A model generated the notes under the pieces. The model had not been told where the DNA came from. It did no database searches and saw nothing but the letters and a program-made list of their open reading frames with translations. From positions 1,922,001 to 1,986,000 of the forward strand of contig NZ_JACHMY010000001.1 of NCBI RefSeq assembly GCF_014205135.1: 64,000 nucleotides of DNA, read 5' to 3'. Made by a program: the position numbers and the translations under genes. Below are positions 8,068 to 16,254 of the stretch, piece by piece. Within the stretch, counting starts at the first letter, position 1. Each line of letters starts with the position of its first letter. This DNA is from Kribbella italica (GTDB taxonomy: Bacteria > Actinomycetota > Actinomycetes > Propionibacteriales > Kribbellaceae).

Positions 8068-9447
8068 GTGGTTTCTGGGGAGTTGAGGGCGAGGTTCTTC
8101 GAGGTGCTGGATCGTGAGGGCGGCAGTATTTCGGGTGCTGCTCGGGTGGTTGGGGTGAGTCGTGCGACGGCGTACGGGTGGGCTCGGCGGGCTGGTGTGC
8201 GTGGTCGTGGGAAGACGGGCACGGCCGGGCATCCGGGGCGGTCGGAGTACGACCGGTTGCGTGCGGGCGGGGTGCGGCGCCGCGATGCGGCACGGCAGGT
8301 CGGGGTGCATGAGCGTACTGCGCAGGACTGGGACCGGGGGGTCCGCAAGATCGGTGACGCGCGCCTGCACACTGATGGTCGCCGGATCGACTACAAGACC
8401 GGTGTGACCACCATTGCTGTTGCGGCAGGGCCGTGTCTTGCGGCCGTCGAGGCCGAGCTGCATGCTCGGTTCCTCACGGTGACCGAGCGGGAGTTGATCG
8501 CTGATCTGCGTCGCCGGGGCGATTCGCTGCGGGCGATCGGGCGGGCGCTGGGCCGGTCGGCGTCCACGGTCAAACGCGAGATCGACGCCCGTTCGGTCGA
8601 GGGCGTCTACCGGCCGCACCGGGCGCAGCGGGCCTGGGCAGCCAGTCGTGCACGGCCCAAGGAATCGATGCTGGCCCAGGAGGGCCGGCTGCGCGGCTAC
8701 GTCGCGGGCAAGCTGCGGGAGCAGTGGTCACCTGAGCAGATCTGTCAGGCTCTGGTCATGGAGTTCCCCGACGACGAGGGCATGCGGGTGAGCCCGGAGA
8801 CGATCTACCAGGCGATCTATGTCCAGGCCCGTGGTGGGCTGCGCCGCGAGGTCACGGTCGCGCTGCGCACCGGGCGCACCCGCCGCAAACCCCGCCGCAG
8901 GCCCGAGCAGCGCACGCCCCGGTTCGTCGACGAGATGGTGATGATCTCCGAACGCCCTGCAGACGTCGAGGACCGGGCGGTTCCTGGCCACTGGGAAGGC
9001 GATCTGATCGTCGGCACCCGCAACGAGTCCGCGATCGTGACCCTGGTCGAACGCTCGACCCGCTACGTCATGCTCGGGCACCTGCCCGGCGGGCACACCG
9101 CCGAAGAGGTCCGCGACGTGCTGGTGGTCTTGATCCAGACCCTGCCCGCACATTTACGTGGCTCGCTGACCTGGGACCAGGGTTGCGAGATGGCCGCCCA
9201 CAAGCAGTTCACCGTGGCAACCGGCGTTCCGGTCTACTTCTGCGACCCGCACTCGCCCTGGCAAAGGGGATCGAACGAAAACACCAACGGCCTGCTACGC
9301 CAGTACTTCCCCAAGGGCACCGACCTGTCCGCCCACAGTCCCGAAGACCTCGAACACGTCGCCCAGAAACTCAACGGCCGACCACGCAAAACGCTCGACT
9401 GGAAAACCCCAGCCGAGCGCCTGCGTGATCTACTGACAACCACATAA
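8068..9447 (+). CDS. IS30-family transposase
   Basis: This is a DDE transposase of about 460 aa. An N-terminal HTH (SISGAARVVGVSRATAYGWA) is followed by a second HTH region (LRAIGRALGRSASTVKREI) and the integrase core. The core has IS30 landmarks: HWEGDLIVG (first Asp), TWDQG (second Asp) and NENTNGLLRQYFPKGTD (Glu). The frame opens at ATG 8011, but that ATG spans the target duplication and the IS end, so the native start must be internal. GTG 8059 or 8068 are candidates and I chose 8068, right after the hairpin. No frameshift or internal stop is seen. Confidence 0.85.
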   Translation: MVSGELRARFFEVLDREGGSISGAARVVGVSRATAYGWARRAGVRGRGKTGTAGHPGRSEYDRLRAGGVRRRDAARQVGVHERTAQDWDRGVRKIGDARLHTDGRRIDYKTGVTTIAVAAGPCLAAVEAELHARFLTVTERELIADLRRRGDSLRAIGRALGRSASTVKREIDARSVEGVYRPHRAQRAWAASRARPKESMLAQEGRLRGYVAGKLREQWSPEQICQALVMEFPDDEGMRVSPETIYQAIYVQARGGLRREVTVALRTGRTRRKPRRRPEQRTPRFVDEMVMISERPADVEDRAVPGHWEGDLIVGTRNESAIVTLVERSTRYVMLGHLPGGHTAEEVRDVLVVLIQTLPAHLRGSLTWDQGCEMAAHKQFTVATGVPVYFCDPHSPWQRGSNENTNGLLRQYFPKGTDLSAHSPEDLEHVAQKLNGRPRKTLDWKTPAERLRDLLTTT

Positions 9448-9486
9448 AACCATCAGGTGTTGCGAGGACCCCGAGAATCTGCCGAT

Positions 9487-9503
9487 GGGGAGCGGGCCCT
9501 TCG
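9487..9503 (+). terminator. Right arm of the terminator hairpin split by the IS element
   Basis: GGGGAGCGGGCCCTTCG is the exact reverse complement of 7993-8009. In the present arrangement the arms are about 1.5 kb apart, so the original terminator should no longer work. Transcripts from the Tad side now enter the IS, and transcripts of the zinc peptidase gene on the minus strand enter it from the other side. Confidence 0.75.
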
Positions 9504-9515
9504 TCGTACAGGGTG

Positions 9516-10424
9516 TCAGAGGGTCTGCGCGCCCCAGGTGTCGCAGGCGGTCATGTCGCCGGAGTCCATGCCGGTCTTGAACCATCTCATCCGCTGCTCG
9601 GCCGTGCCGTGGCTGAAGCTCTCGGGATTCACCTGCCCCTGCGTCTTCTGCTGGATCCGGTCGTCACCAACGGCCGCCGCCGCGTCGAGACCGCGGCTGA
9701 TGTCGTCCTCGCTGAGCTCGCTGATCAGGGTCTTGCCGCTGCGGTCGGGGACGGTGGTCGCGTGGTTCGTCCAGATACCGGCCAGGCAGTCCGCCTGCAG
9801 TTCGGAGCGGACCGAGTCGGAGGTGGGACCTTCACGGCTCTTGATCCGGTCGAGGATGCCGTACAGGTTCTGGATGTGGTGCCCGTACTCGTGCGCGACG
9901 ACGTAGGCCTCCGCGAAGGGCCCGCCGCGGGCGTCGAGATCGGTCTGCAGGGTCTTGAAGAAGCCGATGTCCAGGTAGACCCGCTTGTCCGGAGGGCAGT
10001 AGAACGGCCCGACCGCGCTCGTGGCCGGTCCACACGCGGTGTTGACCTGGTTCTCGAACACCCAGAGCACCGATTTGGTGTACTTCTTCCCGCGCCGGGG
10101 GAGTTCGGCGGCCCAGAAGTTCTCGATCGAGTTCTGGTAGGCCACGAAGCGGCAGTCGGGATTGGAACCCACCTGGCTGCCCTTCTTGCAGGTGTCGAGG
10201 TTCCCCGCGGCGGTGTTGCGGACCGTGGGCTCCTCGGAGCCGCCGCCCACGCCCGGGATGCCGCCGGTCAGCAGGAGGATGACCACGAGCAGGACAAGGC
10301 CGCCGACGCCGCCGCCGACCGGGATGCCCATCCCGCCGGGCAGCAGACCGCCGCCACCGCCACCGCTGCCGCGGGTGTCCTCGACGCCGCTGGTGTCCAA
10401 GTCGGCGTCCGGGTTGAATTTCAC
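9516..10424 (-). CDS. Neutral zinc metallopeptidase (YpfJ/Zn_peptidase family)
   Basis: This 302-aa protein starts at GTG 10424; the N-terminus VKFNPDADLDTSGVEDTRG matches the usual MRFNP..LDTS.VEDRRG opening of the family. A Gly-rich segment precedes one membrane helix (about 41-60). The extracytoplasmic catalytic domain carries HEYGH at about 178-182, the zinc-binding HExxH motif. Substrates of this family are not established. The gene converges on the Tad operon with the IS-split terminator between them, and it is divergent from the ABC-F gene. Confidence 0.85.
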   Translation of the reverse strand: MKFNPDADLDTSGVEDTRGSGGGGGGLLPGGMGIPVGGGVGGLVLLVVILLLTGGIPGVGGGSEEPTVRNTAAGNLDTCKKGSQVGSNPDCRFVAYQNSIENFWAAELPRRGKKYTKSVLWVFENQVNTACGPATSAVGPFYCPPDKRVYLDIGFFKTLQTDLDARGGPFAEAYVVAHEYGHHIQNLYGILDRIKSREGPTSDSVRSELQADCLAGIWTNHATTVPDRSGKTLISELSEDDISRGLDAAAAVGDDRIQQKTQGQVNPESFSHGTAEQRMRWFKTGMDSGDMTACDTWGAQTL

Positions 10425-10530
10425 AGCACCTACACTAGACCTGGACACGGAGTAGAGGCCGCCTCGTCACGTGGCGTCGCCGACACGTGTCCCACCCCTG
10501 CCACCCGACTTTGAGGACCCCTGCGCCGCC

Positions 10531-12129
10531 ATGATCACCGCCACAGACGTCGAGGTCCGCGTCGGGGCCCGGCAGTTGCTCGCGCCGGCGTCCTTCCGGG
10601 TGGGGCCCGGCGACAAGGTCGGCCTGGTCGGGCGCAACGGCGCCGGCAAGACGACGCTGACCAAGATCCTGGCCGGTGAGGGCCTGCCGGCCAGCGGTTC
10701 GGTCAGCTCGTCGGGCGAGATCGGCTACCTCCCGCAAGACCCGCGGACCGGCGACCTCGCCGTACTGGCTCGCGACCGGATCCTGTCCGCCCGCGGCCTC
10801 GACGAGGTCGTACGGCGGATGCGCAACGCCGAGAAGCAGATGGCCAGCTCGGACGACAAGACCCGCGAGAAGGGCATGCGGCGGTACGAGCGCGCCGAGG
10901 CCGACCTGCACGCCGCCGGCGGGTACGCCGCGGAGTCCGAGGCCGCCCGGATCGCGGCGAACCTCGGGCTGCCGGACCGCGTCCTCGGCCAGCCGCTGAA
11001 CACGCTGTCGGGTGGTCAGCGCCGCCGGGTCGAGCTGGCGCGGATCCTGTTCGCGCAGGCCGAGACGCTGCTGCTGGATGAGCCGACCAACCACCTGGAC
11101 GCCGACTCGATCGTCTGGCTGCGCGACTTCCTCAAGCAGTACCCCGGTGGCGTGATCATGATCAGCCACGACGTGAACCTGCTCGAGGAGACCGTCACCC
11201 GGGTCTTCCACCTGGACGCGAACCGCGCCGAGATCGATGTCTACAACGTCGGCTGGAAGGCGTACCTGACCCAGCGCGAGACCGACGAGCGCCGCCGCAA
11301 GCGCGAGCGGGCGAACGCGGAGAAGAAGGCCTCGCAGCTGGTCGACCAGGCCAACAAGATGCGCGCGAAGGCGACCAAGGCGACCGCGGCCCAGGGCATG
11401 CTGAAGCGGGCCGAGAAGCTGATGGCGTCGCTGGAGGACGTGCGCGCGTCGGACCGCGTCGCGAAGATCTCGTTCCCGACGCCGGCGCCGTGCGGCAAGA
11501 CGCCGCTGATGGCCAAGGAACTGTCCAAGTCGTATGGGTCGCTGGAGATCTTCACCGATGTCGACCTGGCGATCGACCGCGGCTCGCGGGTCGTCGTCCT
11601 GGGTCTGAACGGTGCGGGCAAGACGACGCTGCTGCGGGTGCTGTCCGGGATCGAGAAGTCCGACACCGGCGAGATCATCGACGGGCACGGGCTCAAGCTC
11701 GGGTACTACGCGCAGGAGCACGAGACGCTCGACGTCAACCGGACCGTCCTGGAGAACATGAAGTCCGCGGCCCCGGACCTGAACGAGACCCAGGCGCGCT
11801 CGGTGCTCGGCTCGTTCCTGTTCAGCGGCGACGACGCCGACAAGCCGGCCCGCGTGCTGTCGGGTGGTGAGAAGACCCGGCTCGCGCTGGCGACGCTGGT
11901 CGTCTCGGCGGCGAACGTGCTGCTGCTCGACGAACCGACCAACAACCTGGACCCCGCCTCGCGCGCCGAGGTGCTGAACGCGATCCGCTCGTACACGGGC
12001 GCGATCGTGCTGGTCACCCACGACGAGGGCGCGGTGGAGGCGCTCGAGCCGGAGCGGGTTCTGCTGCTGCCGGACGGCGTCGAGGACCTGTGGACCAACG
12101 AGTACGCCGACCTGGTGTCGCTGGCCTGA
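10531..12129 (+). CDS. ABC-F family ATP-binding protein
   Basis: This is a 532-aa soluble protein with two ABC cassettes and no membrane domain. The first cassette has Walker A GRNGAGKTT and signature LSGGQRRRVELARILF; the second has GLNGAGKTT and LSGGEKTRLALATL. A charged linker rich in Lys and Arg (about residues 245-325) corresponds to the ribosome-contacting interdomain arm. ABC-F proteins act on ribosomes as translation factors or antibiotic-protection factors; nothing here proves which. The start ATG 10531 gives the usual MITATDVEVRVG opening. The upstream in-frame extension to 10471 is unlikely. Confidence 0.85.
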   Translation: MITATDVEVRVGARQLLAPASFRVGPGDKVGLVGRNGAGKTTLTKILAGEGLPASGSVSSSGEIGYLPQDPRTGDLAVLARDRILSARGLDEVVRRMRNAEKQMASSDDKTREKGMRRYERAEADLHAAGGYAAESEAARIAANLGLPDRVLGQPLNTLSGGQRRRVELARILFAQAETLLLDEPTNHLDADSIVWLRDFLKQYPGGVIMISHDVNLLEETVTRVFHLDANRAEIDVYNVGWKAYLTQRETDERRRKRERANAEKKASQLVDQANKMRAKATKATAAQGMLKRAEKLMASLEDVRASDRVAKISFPTPAPCGKTPLMAKELSKSYGSLEIFTDVDLAIDRGSRVVVLGLNGAGKTTLLRVLSGIEKSDTGEIIDGHGLKLGYYAQEHETLDVNRTVLENMKSAAPDLNETQARSVLGSFLFSGDDADKPARVLSGGEKTRLALATLVVSAANVLLLDEPTNNLDPASRAEVLNAIRSYTGAIVLVTHDEGAVEALEPERVLLLPDGVEDLWTNEYADLVSLA

Positions 12130-12180
12130 GACGTTTTCCACAGCCGATCAGGACGCCCCGGAATCGGGGGTCCGTTCCCG

Positions 12181-12186
12181 TATGTT
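12181..12186 (+). promoter_or_regulatory. Candidate -10 element of a leaderless gene
   Basis: TATGTT ends 7 nt before ATG 12194, and no Shine-Dalgarno precedes that ATG. A transcript starting on the A of the start codon is predicted. The same hexamer contains the alternative upstream ATG at 12182. Confidence 0.4.
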
Positions 12187-12193
12187 CTTGGGC

Positions 12194-12964
12194 ATGGAGA
12201 ACAACGGACTGCGGTTGACGGTGGACGGACCGGTCGCGCGTGTGGTGCTCGACCGGCCGGAGGTGCGGAACGCGCAGACGCCCCGGATGTGGCGGGCGCT
12301 CGCGGAGTTCGGGGCGAGTCTGCCCGCGGACGTCCGGGTGGTCGTGGTGTCGGGGGAGGGGCCGTCGTTCTCGGCCGGTCTCGACCGGGCGCTGATGACG
12401 GCCGAGCCGGTCGAAGGTGATGAGCCGCTGCTCGCGCTCGGGACCAAACCGGTCGATGAGGTGTACCAGACGATCTCCGAGATCCAGGCCGGGTTCTCCT
12501 GGTTGCGGAAGCCGGAGATCATCAGCATCGCGGCGGTTCAGGGGCATGCGGTGGGCGCTGGGTTCCAGTTGGCGCTGGCCTGCGACCTGCGGGTGCTGGC
12601 GCCGGACGCCAAGTTCAGCATGCGGGAGCCGGCGCTCGGGCTGGTGCCGGATCTCGGAGGGACGCAGCCGTTGGTCCAGCTCGTGGGATATTCGCGGGCA
12701 CTGGAGATCTGTGCGACCAGCCGGTGGGTGGAGGCCGCCGAGGCCAAGGAGATCGGGCTGGCGAACATCGTCGTACCGGCGGAGGAGCTGGAAGGCACGG
12801 TCAAGGATCTGACCGATGCGCTGCTGACCCCACTCGTCGGCGCGATCCGGGAGACGAAGGCGCTGTTGCTGGGGGCTGCCGATCGCTCGTACGAGGAACA
12901 GTTGAAGGCCGAACGGGAGGCGCAGCAGCGGCGGCTGGCGGAGTTGGCGTCGTACCTCGGCTGA
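12194..12964 (+). CDS. Enoyl-CoA hydratase/isomerase family protein
   Basis: This crotonase-fold protein of about 256 aa should act on acyl-CoA thioesters. The oxyanion-hole regions are visible as SFSAGLDRAL (about 61-70) and VQGHAVGAGFQLALACDLRV (about 114-133), and the ALGLVPDLGGTQPLV segment holds the usual second catalytic region. The specific substrate cannot be read from the sequence. ATG 12194 fits a leaderless start behind TATGTT; ATG 12182, four codons upstream, is the alternative. It lies between the ABC-F gene and the ABC exporter gene. Confidence 0.8.
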   Translation: MENNGLRLTVDGPVARVVLDRPEVRNAQTPRMWRALAEFGASLPADVRVVVVSGEGPSFSAGLDRALMTAEPVEGDEPLLALGTKPVDEVYQTISEIQAGFSWLRKPEIISIAAVQGHAVGAGFQLALACDLRVLAPDAKFSMREPALGLVPDLGGTQPLVQLVGYSRALEICATSRWVEAAEAKEIGLANIVVPAEELEGTVKDLTDALLTPLVGAIRETKALLLGAADRSYEEQLKAEREAQQRRLAELASYLG

Positions 12965-13034
12965 ATGAGTCGGGAAGAAGCTGCCGACCTGGAGTGTTGT
13001 TGAGGTTGCCGGATGATCAGCGGGGAGGAGCCGA

Positions 13035-14921
13035 ATGTCGTCAGGGATGCAAGGGAGCCGCGGCGGCGCGATGAGCTGGCGGCGGCAGGACGCGTCGGTG
13101 GTGAACCAGAAGCTGGCGAAGGGCACGGTCCGGCGGATCGTGCGGTTCGCCCGGCCGTTCCGGTGGCAGATCACGGTGTTCCTGGTGCTCGTGGTGGTGT
13201 CGGCGTTCCTGGTGATCGCGTCGCCGCTGCTGCTCAAGAAGATCGTCGACGACGGCATCAGCAAGGGCAACGCCGGCCTGGTGACCGGCCTGGCCCTGCT
13301 CGTCGCGTTGCTCGCGATCGTCGAGGCTGGCCTCGGCCTGGTCCAGCGCTGGTACTCCGCGCAGATCGGTGAGGGGCTGATCTTCGACCTGCGGACGAAG
13401 GTCTTCGGCCACGTGCAGAAGATGCCGGTGGCGTTCTTCACCCGCACCCAGACCGGTGCGCTGGTTTCCCGGCTCAACACCGACGTGATCGGTGCCCAGC
13501 AGGCTTTCACCTCGACGCTGTCCGGCGTCGTCTCGAACATCATCAGCCTGATCCTCGTGATCGGCGCGATGCTCCTGCTGAGCTGGCAACTGACGCTGGT
13601 CGCGATCCTGCTGCTGCCGGTCTTCCTGGTCCCGGCCCGGGTGCTCGGCCGACGGTTGGCCGCGCTGACCCGCGAGCAGATGCAGCTGAACGCGGACATG
13701 TCGACGGCGATGACCGAGCGGTTCAGCGTCGGCGGCGCGCTGCTGGTGACGCTGTTCGGCCGGCCGTCCGCGGAGAACGCGGAGTTCGGCGAGCGCGCCG
13801 GACGGGTCCGTGACCTGGGGATCCGGACCGCGATGCTCGGGCGGGTGTTCTTCACCGCGCTGACTTTGGTCGCCTCGCTGGCGACGGCGCTTGTGTACGG
13901 CGTCGGCGGCAACCTCGCCGTCCGGGACACGCTGACCATCGGCACGCTGCTGGCGCTGGTCGCGCTGCTTGGCCGGCTGTACGGGCCGTTGACCGCGCTG
14001 TCGAATGTGCGGGTCGACGTGATGACCGCGCTGGTTTCGTTCGAGCGGGTCTTCGAGGTGCTCGACCTCGAGCCGATGATCCAGGACCGGCCGGAGGCCG
14101 AGCCGCTGCCGGCCGATGCTTCTGCGTCGGTGACGTTCGACGAGGTCGCGTTCGCGTACCCGACGGCCGATCAGGTCTCGCTCGCGAGCCTGGAGTCGGT
14201 CGCCGTGCTCGACAAGCGCGCGTCGTCGCAGGTGCTGCACGACGTGAGCTTCACCGTCGAGCCGGGACAGATGGTCGCGCTGGTCGGACCCTCGGGCGCC
14301 GGCAAGACGACGATCACGAACCTGGTCGCTCGCCTGTACGACGTGACCGGGGGAGCCGTCCGGGTCGGCGGGCACGACGTCCGCGAGGTGACGCTCGAGT
14401 CGCTGCACGACGCGATCGGGTACGTCACGCAGGACGCGCACATGTTCCACGACACGATCCGGGCGAACCTGGTCTACGCCAAGCCCGACGCGACCGAGGA
14501 CGAGATGATCGAGTCGCTGGCTTCGGCTCAGGTGTGGGACCTGGTGTCCACGCTGCCCGACGGACTCGACACGGTCGTCGGCGATCGTGGCCACCGGCTG
14601 TCCGGCGGTGAGCGGCAGCGGCTGGCGATCGCCCGGTTGCTGCTGAAGGCGCCGCACATCGTCGTACTGGACGAGGCGACGGCTCACCTGGACTCGGAGT
14701 CCGAGGTCGCCGTGCAGCAGGCTCTCGACACCGCGCTGGAAGGCCGGACGTCGCTGGTCATCGCGCACCGGCTCTCCACGGTCCGCAACGCCGATCAGAT
14801 CCTGGTCGTCGACGAGGGCACGATCGTCGAGCGCGGGACCCACGAGCAGCTCCTTGCTCTGAACGGCGAGTACGCCGATCTCTACCGCACGCAGTTCGCG
14901 GAGACGCCAGCGGCTGTGTAG
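13035..14921 (+). CDS. ABC exporter, fused permease and ATPase
   Basis: This 628-aa half-transporter has an N-terminal six-helix domain (about residues 30-320) and a C-terminal ATPase. The ATPase shows Walker A GPSGAGKTT, signature LSGGERQRLAIARLL and Walker B IVVLDEATAHLD. This is the ABCB/MsbA-like multidrug or lipid exporter architecture; it would work as a dimer. About 20 extra residues (SLASLESVAVLDKRASSQ) sit between the first beta strands and Walker A. The start ATG 13035 has GGGGAGGAG just upstream. Confidence 0.85.
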   Translation: MSSGMQGSRGGAMSWRRQDASVVNQKLAKGTVRRIVRFARPFRWQITVFLVLVVVSAFLVIASPLLLKKIVDDGISKGNAGLVTGLALLVALLAIVEAGLGLVQRWYSAQIGEGLIFDLRTKVFGHVQKMPVAFFTRTQTGALVSRLNTDVIGAQQAFTSTLSGVVSNIISLILVIGAMLLLSWQLTLVAILLLPVFLVPARVLGRRLAALTREQMQLNADMSTAMTERFSVGGALLVTLFGRPSAENAEFGERAGRVRDLGIRTAMLGRVFFTALTLVASLATALVYGVGGNLAVRDTLTIGTLLALVALLGRLYGPLTALSNVRVDVMTALVSFERVFEVLDLEPMIQDRPEAEPLPADASASVTFDEVAFAYPTADQVSLASLESVAVLDKRASSQVLHDVSFTVEPGQMVALVGPSGAGKTTITNLVARLYDVTGGAVRVGGHDVREVTLESLHDAIGYVTQDAHMFHDTIRANLVYAKPDATEDEMIESLASAQVWDLVSTLPDGLDTVVGDRGHRLSGGERQRLAIARLLLKAPHIVVLDEATAHLDSESEVAVQQALDTALEGRTSLVIAHRLSTVRNADQILVVDEGTIVERGTHEQLLALNGEYADLYRTQFAETPAAV

Positions 14922-14955
14922 GCGTCCACCCTCCGGGTACCGGCCGAAGCACAGA

Positions 14956-14982
14956 CCTATCAGCGGCCATACTGTTGATAGG
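14956..14982 (+). promoter_or_regulatory. Dyad operator overlapping a -10 before the 58-aa membrane protein
   Basis: CCTATCA (14956-14962) and TGATAGG (14976-14982) form a 7-bp perfect dyad. A CATACT hexamer lies inside it at 14968-14973. A regulator bound here would cover the promoter. The regulator is unknown. Confidence 0.4.
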
Positions 14983-15019
14983 GAACGGCATTGTCCTGAC
15001 GTGAGGGAAGGACTTCGGG

Positions 15020-15196
15020 ATGATCAAGTACGCACTGGTCCTGGGCGCGGGGTACGCCGGGTTCCGGCTGGCCTACAACTCCGAGGACGGTGTCCACTAC
15101 GGCAAGGTCGGCGACCAGACGCTGCGGCGAGGACTGTCCCTCTTCTTCGCCGCCCTTGCGGCCGGCCTGACCTACGCTGCCGTGATGCTGCACTGA
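15020..15196 (+). CDS. Small membrane protein, 58 aa
   Basis: This short gene starts at ATG 15020 behind GGGAAGGAC and encodes 58 residues. There is a hydrophobic N-terminus (YALVLGAGYAGFRLAY), a polar middle (NSEDGVHYGKVGDQTLRR) and a C-terminal membrane helix (LSLFFAALAAGLTYAAVML). The pattern suggests a two-helix membrane protein with a small loop. I do not recognise a family. It has its own candidate promoter and dyad operator. Coding is supported by the ribosome binding site, the alternation of hydrophobic and polar segments and G/C-rich third positions. Confidence 0.6.
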   Translation: MIKYALVLGAGYAGFRLAYNSEDGVHYGKVGDQTLRRGLSLFFAALAAGLTYAAVMLH

Positions 15197-15205
15197 GTTG
15201 CGTAG

Positions 15206-15679
15206 TTACTTCAACCAGCGCAGCGCTGCGTCCGCGCAATCGTCCGGACTGCTGTTGAACGCGATCGCGGCGGTCGGCGCGTGCTGGCGGACGAGATTGA
15301 TGATCTGCTCGAACAGTTCGAGCAGTGGGTCGTCCTTGCGGAGGCCGCCGCCGACCACGACGCATTCATAGGCGCCGCTCGCGAGAGCTTCGGCGACCGC
15401 TTGCGCGGGCTGGTCGTCCGGTGCGACCAGGCACCAGTCTGCGGTCAGGCCGAGGTCGTCGAAGCGGTCCCGTCCGCGGGCGATCGCGGCCAGGACCGGC
15501 TCGGGGTCCCAGCCTTGGAGCTGGGCGGGGTCGAGGCCGATGACCAGCACCCGAGCAGTGCTTGCTCCCGCGGTGCTTGGCCCCGCGCGGCCGGCCCCTG
15601 TCGCGCCGACCACGCCGCCGCCCGCGTGGTCGGCCTCGGCTCTGCCGTCGGTCGTGGCTTCGTTGCCGGGGTGTTGCAT
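15206..15679 (-). CDS. Hypothetical protein, alpha/beta fold
   Basis: This 157-aa frame has a low-complexity Gly/Ala/Thr-rich N-terminus (about 1-40) followed by a compact alpha/beta domain (RVLVIGLDPAQL, WCLVAPDDQP, YECVVVGGGLRKDDP, AIAFNSSPDDCADAALRWL). The start is uncertain: ATG 15679 lies 7 nt after the stop of the upstream gene, but a start closer to residue 40 would remove the low-complexity part. It is probably co-transcribed with 15687-16187. I do not recognise a function. Confidence 0.6.
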   Translation of the reverse strand: MQHPGNEATTDGRAEADHAGGGVVGATGAGRAGPSTAGASTARVLVIGLDPAQLQGWDPEPVLAAIARGRDRFDDLGLTADWCLVAPDDQPAQAVAEALASGAYECVVVGGGLRKDDPLLELFEQIINLVRQHAPTAAIAFNSSPDDCADAALRWLK

Positions 15680-15686
15680 CGAGGGT

Positions 15687-16187
15687 CTACTTCTCCGCCT
15701 TCTCCGGGTCGTGCTCCAGCAGATGCAGGACCGGTACGCCGAGGTGCCGGCGGGCGGTGTTGGTCCAGTCGAGGTGGAAGAACTCGGCGACGATGTGCGG
15801 CCGGGTCAGGATGATGACCTCCTGGCCGTTGACCTTGTCGACCGTCGCGGTGAGGGCGTCGATCGGGCGGTCGTGCGAGATCCCGCCGACGGCGTCGTGG
15901 CCCAGGTCGCGCAGCCGTTGAACGCTGCGGCCGGTGCAGTCGCGGGCCTCGCTGTCGATGGCCTTCTGGGCCTCGGCGAGTTCCTCGCGCTGATCGACCA
16001 GGCCGGCGCCGTACAGATCGGCCGTGCCGAGGGCGCTGATCGACGCCTCGACGCCCGCTTCGGCGTTGTGGCACGGCACGAGCACGTGGTACTTCACCGG
16101 CTCGGGCATGTCCTGGTGCAGCTCGACGACCCGGTGGGCGTCCTCCTGCGAGAGCTCCTGCTCGACGAGCAGTACGACGTCGTACAT
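15687..16187 (-). CDS. Hypothetical stress-type protein
   Basis: This 166-aa protein starts at ATG 16187 behind an excellent GGAGG; the longer frame into the DNA ligase promoter is not needed. The sequence MYDVVLLVEQELSQEDAHRVVELH continues with a conserved-looking PVKYHVLVPCHNAEAG and ends in VIILTRPHIVAEFFHLDW and LGVPVLHLLEH. This looks like a cytosolic alpha/beta protein of the universal-stress-protein or Rossmann kind, but I cannot assign it. It is divergent from the ATP-dependent DNA ligase and followed at 7 nt by another hypothetical gene. Confidence 0.7.
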   Translation of the reverse strand: MYDVVLLVEQELSQEDAHRVVELHQDMPEPVKYHVLVPCHNAEAGVEASISALGTADLYGAGLVDQREELAEAQKAIDSEARDCTGRSVQRLRDLGHDAVGGISHDRPIDALTATVDKVNGQEVIILTRPHIVAEFFHLDWTNTARRHLGVPVLHLLEHDPEKAEK

Positions 16188-16254
16188 CGCGGTACCTCCG
16201 GTCCTACCAGTCGGTATACCTCCATCATGCCCCGTCCGCGGGCAGAATGGCCGC

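Larger units (their letters stand above)
8013..9483 (+). mobile_element. IS30-family insertion sequence, complete
   Basis: This 1471-bp element carries one transposase gene. Terminal inverted repeats of 28 bp (8013-8040 and 9456-9483) match at 21 positions, with an identical inner CGCAACACC. It is flanked by the 3-bp direct repeat GAT (8010-8012 and 9484-9486). IS30 elements are known to make 2-3-bp duplications and to prefer palindromic targets. Here the target is the loop of a terminator hairpin. The ends and the reading frame look intact, so the element may be active. Confidence 0.9.

Noticed and set aside
5335..8619. 1094-aa minus-strand open frame opposite the LysM/BTAD gene
   Set aside because: Antisense shadow of the real + strand gene; it is Arg/Ala/Pro-rich and crosses the IS boundary.
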